DNA of 64,000 nt, from contig CAZFPK010000001.1 in the NCBI GenBank assembly GCA_964521025.1, positions 62,001 through 126,000 of the forward strand, given 5' to 3'. Below are positions 61,649 through 64,000 of this stretch, one piece after another. Positions within the stretch are counted from its first letter, which is position 1, and each line of letters begins with the position of its first letter. The DNA is from DRTC01 sp964521025 (GTDB taxonomy: Bacteria > Cloacimonadota > Cloacimonadia > Cloacimonadales > TCS61). The notes beneath the pieces are model-generated. The model had not been told where the DNA came from and made no database searches. It saw only the letters and a program-made list of their open reading frames with translations. Made by a program: the position numbers and the translations under genes.

Positions 61649-63703
61649 CTAAAAAGTATAACTCACCTTCATATAAGCCTGTTCGTAGTCGGTGATAAAC
61701 TCCTGATCAATTTCATCTTGAGCAGTTTTATAACCGAGATAGAAATTGCAGTTATCCTTGAATTCAAAACGAAGATTGGAGAAAAAACCGAGATTAGCAG
61801 AATAATTTTCCATCTCATAATTGTTATATCGCAAACCATTAGTGAGAGAGAGTCGATTGGAAAAATTGATGATCAAATCGGCATTTCCGATCCAATATTC
61901 ATCATCCTTTCCGCAATCGATCGGGAAATCAAAATGCTTAAGTTTTTGCCCGGAAATATTATATGAAATATGATTGCTGACATCTCCAAAAAAAGTTATG
62001 TGAAATTTATCTCTTCTAAATATTTCGGAAAGATCATAAACGAGAGAATTTCCTGTGATGTAAGTGAGCCAGGCACCAAACCAGGAAATCTTCCAGGTTT
62101 TGATACTTGCGTAAAAATTATTCCAGGTGTAAACAGAACCGTTGTAATTTTCCTGACCAATACTCCCATTCAAACTGAAATTAATTTTATGAGGAGAATT
62201 CATCCAGAAATTCAATCCTCCATTTTGTTCGAGCAGTTCTTTATTTTCATTTTCAAATGCTTTATGAAGCCAGATACTCGAACCAAACTTCTTTATGATC
62301 TTTCCATTCGGATCACTGTTTTGCCAAAAATTTGCATTTAGAGATGTGAAATCGGTTTCAAAAACCCGACCCATGTCCGCATTATAATTTTTGCTCATTC
62401 GCGCTCCGTTCAACGACCAGTTTAGATCACTCTTTTTTCCATTATATCCGAGATGGACAGAATATCCTTTTTCATATTTAATTTCCGGATCATTTTTCAA
62501 AGTGAAATCTATCTCACTCCAAATCGAGTGGTTTTTCACAAATTCCCATCTTGGATTGATCATTAGAACTTCGTTGTGATAATCTTTGTTCATCCTGTTC
62601 AAGAGCGTCATTTGAATAGAAAGATCTTCCCATTTCGGTTTGAAAGCCAACAGGTTATAAAGATCATTATCGTTCAGGATATTATTATCATCCGAAACTT
62701 TTTTATCCATTGCGGAAAGAAATCCATAAGAAAAATTTTCAGTATTTCCCGTCAATTTGACAGCATAACGAGGTTGCATAATATGACGGGAATAAAACAA
62801 ATTGCTCTCTACTCCGAAAACATCGAGATCTTCGATAAAGAAATAACGATTTTCCTCGAAATGCGGAGGATAGCGAATATTGAAATTATCTTCCACTTCA
62901 TCCAGCGGAATATCGGAAAAATCGGGATTCAGACTGATCTTTGCTTTTGTGGAAGAAGTAGGATTATAAGAAAAATCCAATCCAATATTTTCCGGATCGA
63001 AAGAATCTGTCTTTTCAATCAAATCATATTTTTTGATGAAATATGGAGTGATCCTGTAATTCTTGTTTTTGGATAATTCCTCATTTATAGTGACATCATA
63101 AGCAGTCCGAAAATAATCTTTTCCCATTTTATTTGTGCCGAAAGGAACTGAAAAATATTCGTCGGATTCCTTCAAATACCGGGTTAAAATTATTTTCCAA
63201 TTATAAGGAGGATCACCGTAAAATCGTAAATCTTTCAAAGGAATTTTCATCATACTTTTCCATAACTTTTCGGAAATAATATTTTCCCTCTTGTAATTGC
63301 TGTTCCAACTTGTATCCATATTCATGTCGGATTGGCGAATGCCGTCATAATGATTTCCGAGCGGAAAAACGCAAAACATATAAGCATAATAATTTTTGAT
63401 GTCCGTGATGACCTGGATCCTGATAAAATCGCAATCGACCCATTCATCCTTGTTTGCTAATTTTCCTTGTGCAAAACTTTTATCGATTTCCGCTTCGCAA
63501 CGAACAAATAGATTTTCTTTATCGTGCCAAAGCCAAACATCTGTCCGCAACGGAATTGACTGCCCATCATCGGGAGAAATCCGCACAAACTCCGAAAGAT
63601 GATTCGATTCTGTTTTCAATTCTGTCTGCGAATACGGGATCGTGATCGCTGTTAGAATTACTGCTGTGAATATTAAAATTAATGTTACAATTTTCTTTTT
63701 CAT
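61649..63703 (-). CDS. DUF5916-type CBM9 + outer-membrane barrel protein (intact)
   Basis: A 684-residue protein with a signal peptide (about 1-20), an N-terminal CBM9/DOMON-like sandwich (PLRTDVWLWHDKENLFVRCEAE) and a large beta-barrel half. The family block LNPDFSDIPLDEVEDNFNIRYPPHFEENRYFFIEDLDVFGVESNLFYSRHI and the C-terminal KVSYTF (aromatic end, fitting outer-membrane insertion) match the interrupted paralog at 48172-50373. Such proteins are common in FCB genomes; carbohydrate or peptide uptake is only a guess. AAAGGAAA precedes the ATG. Confidence 0.88.
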   Translation of the reverse strand: MKKKIVTLILIFTAVILTAITIPYSQTELKTESNHLSEFVRISPDDGQSIPLRTDVWLWHDKENLFVRCEAEIDKSFAQGKLANKDEWVDCDFIRIQVITDIKNYYAYMFCVFPLGNHYDGIRQSDMNMDTSWNSNYKRENIISEKLWKSMMKIPLKDLRFYGDPPYNWKIILTRYLKESDEYFSVPFGTNKMGKDYFRTAYDVTINEELSKNKNYRITPYFIKKYDLIEKTDSFDPENIGLDFSYNPTSSTKAKISLNPDFSDIPLDEVEDNFNIRYPPHFEENRYFFIEDLDVFGVESNLFYSRHIMQPRYAVKLTGNTENFSYGFLSAMDKKVSDDNNILNDNDLYNLLAFKPKWEDLSIQMTLLNRMNKDYHNEVLMINPRWEFVKNHSIWSEIDFTLKNDPEIKYEKGYSVHLGYNGKKSDLNWSLNGARMSKNYNADMGRVFETDFTSLNANFWQNSDPNGKIIKKFGSSIWLHKAFENENKELLEQNGGLNFWMNSPHKINFSLNGSIGQENYNGSVYTWNNFYASIKTWKISWFGAWLTYITGNSLVYDLSEIFRRDKFHITFFGDVSNHISYNISGQKLKHFDFPIDCGKDDEYWIGNADLIINFSNRLSLTNGLRYNNYEMENYSANLGFFSNLRFEFKDNCNFYLGYKTAQDEIDQEFITDYEQAYMKVSYTF

Positions 63704-63757
63704 ATTTTATTTTTTCCTTTTTTTTGAAATCATGAATTAACACAAATTTTCACGAAT

Positions 63758-63994
63758 CTAAAACTTAAGTTAAGCCGGCTTTAGCAGGTCTTGACTTAAG
63801 TTGACATATTCCGCTCCCATTAATTCTCAATATATTTGTGAAGTCTCCGAGAACTTAACAAATTTTGTTTCGATCCTTGCAAAACTTCACAAGTTTTTGG
63901 AAACTTGGTAAGTTTTCTCAAAATCGGAATTTCGAGTTACTGTATCACAATCAATCCTGATTGTGTTTTTCTCAAACAAGATTGTTTGAGTTAC
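63758..63994. repeat. Repeat mosaic at the window end
   Basis: ACTTAAGTTAAG-CCGGCTTTAGCAGG-TCTTGACTTAAGTT (63762-63804), GTGAAGTC...AACTTCACAAG...AACTTGGTAAGTTTT (63835-63915), CTCAAAAT-CGGA-ATTTCGAG-TTAC (63917-63940), CACAATCA-ATCC-TGATTGTG (63946-63965) and CTCAAACA-AGAT-TGTTTGAG-TTAC (63971-63994). No gene is visible in 63704-64000. Confidence 0.9.
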
Positions 63995-64000
63995 ATTTAT

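Noticed and set aside
50404..63994. CRISPR array
   Set aside because: Repeats are palindromic modules of mixed types with irregular spacing and no uniform spacers; no cas genes are present.
1..64000. tRNA, rRNA or insertion sequence
   Set aside because: I found no cloverleaf-like T-loop/CCA context, no rRNA-like stretches and no transposase-like protein in any frame.

Overview
The window is about 64 kb of AT-rich bacterial chromosome. Several features suggest an uncultured, probably anaerobic member of the FCB (Fibrobacteres-Chlorobi-Bacteroidetes) side of the tree, something like Candidatus Cloacimonadota. These are a C-terminal FlgD/T9SS-type sorting domain with an NPFNPQT motif, two large CBM9-plus-barrel (DUF5916-type) outer-membrane proteins, DOMON and cohesin-like secreted proteins, HisKA_2 histidine kinases, a TAXI-type TRAP transporter and a fumarate-reductase-like pair without a membrane anchor. 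The phylum call is inference. I saw no rRNA, tRNA, CRISPR array or intact insertion sequence.

Layout. 0-0.7 kb: 3' part of uvrC. 1-8.2 kb: an operon of two large HisKA_2 sensor kinases and a secreted beta-helix protein. 8.3-10.4 kb: a secreted protein, a small coiled-coil lipoprotein and a LysM protein. 10.4-15.7 kb: pgpH, ybeY, a CorC/HlyC-type protein, a DUF3108 protein (frameshifted in a T tract) and a VanZ-like protein. 15.8-18.2 kb (minus): a DapA-fold protein that has lost its active site, a small Cys-containing protein and an unknown gene. 18.5-25.5 kb: YjbR and YcaQ/AlkX-type proteins, then a TAXI TRAP binding protein separated from its fused permease by two reverse-strand genes. 25.8-31.7 kb: a glycine-zipper-like protein, a serpin, a HAD phosphatase carrying an in-frame insertion, an AIM24-like protein, a glutamine amidotransferase and an SbcD-like nuclease with a duplicated tail. 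31.9-36.5 kb: a secreted FlgD/DOMON pair behind a Fur-like box, then redox and FAH enzymes and a cohesin lipoprotein. 36.7-43.6 kb: a 2302-residue secreted subtilase. 43.9-46.2 kb: an Fe-S/flavoprotein fumarate-reductase-like pair. 46.5-63.7 kb (nearly all minus): GNATs, a TPR-SagB nitroreductase, a DUF5916 barrel interrupted by an in-frame TAG, TldD/TldE, an M29 aminopeptidase, TetR with a divergent retropepsin-like gene, an ABC-F ATPase, a methyltransferase and a second DUF5916 barrel.

The strongest unexplained signal is between the genes. From 50.4 kb to the end, nearly every intergenic gap is a mosaic of the same few palindromic modules, and copies also occur further left. The modules repeatedly overlap stop codons: TAACTC- or CCTTGA-type modules on the minus strand, TTGA inside CCCTCTCTTGAG on the plus strand, and TAG inside TAGTTCGG after pgpH. 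They therefore supply the last codons or the stop of about eight genes. Hairpin arms change in compensated pairs between copies, so the fold appears to be conserved rather than the sequence alone. Other leads are two enzyme families with substituted catalytic residues (the DapA-like and retropepsin-like proteins), an amber codon inside a barrel gene, a Fur-like operator on a DOMON operon, and gene fragments left by partial duplication.
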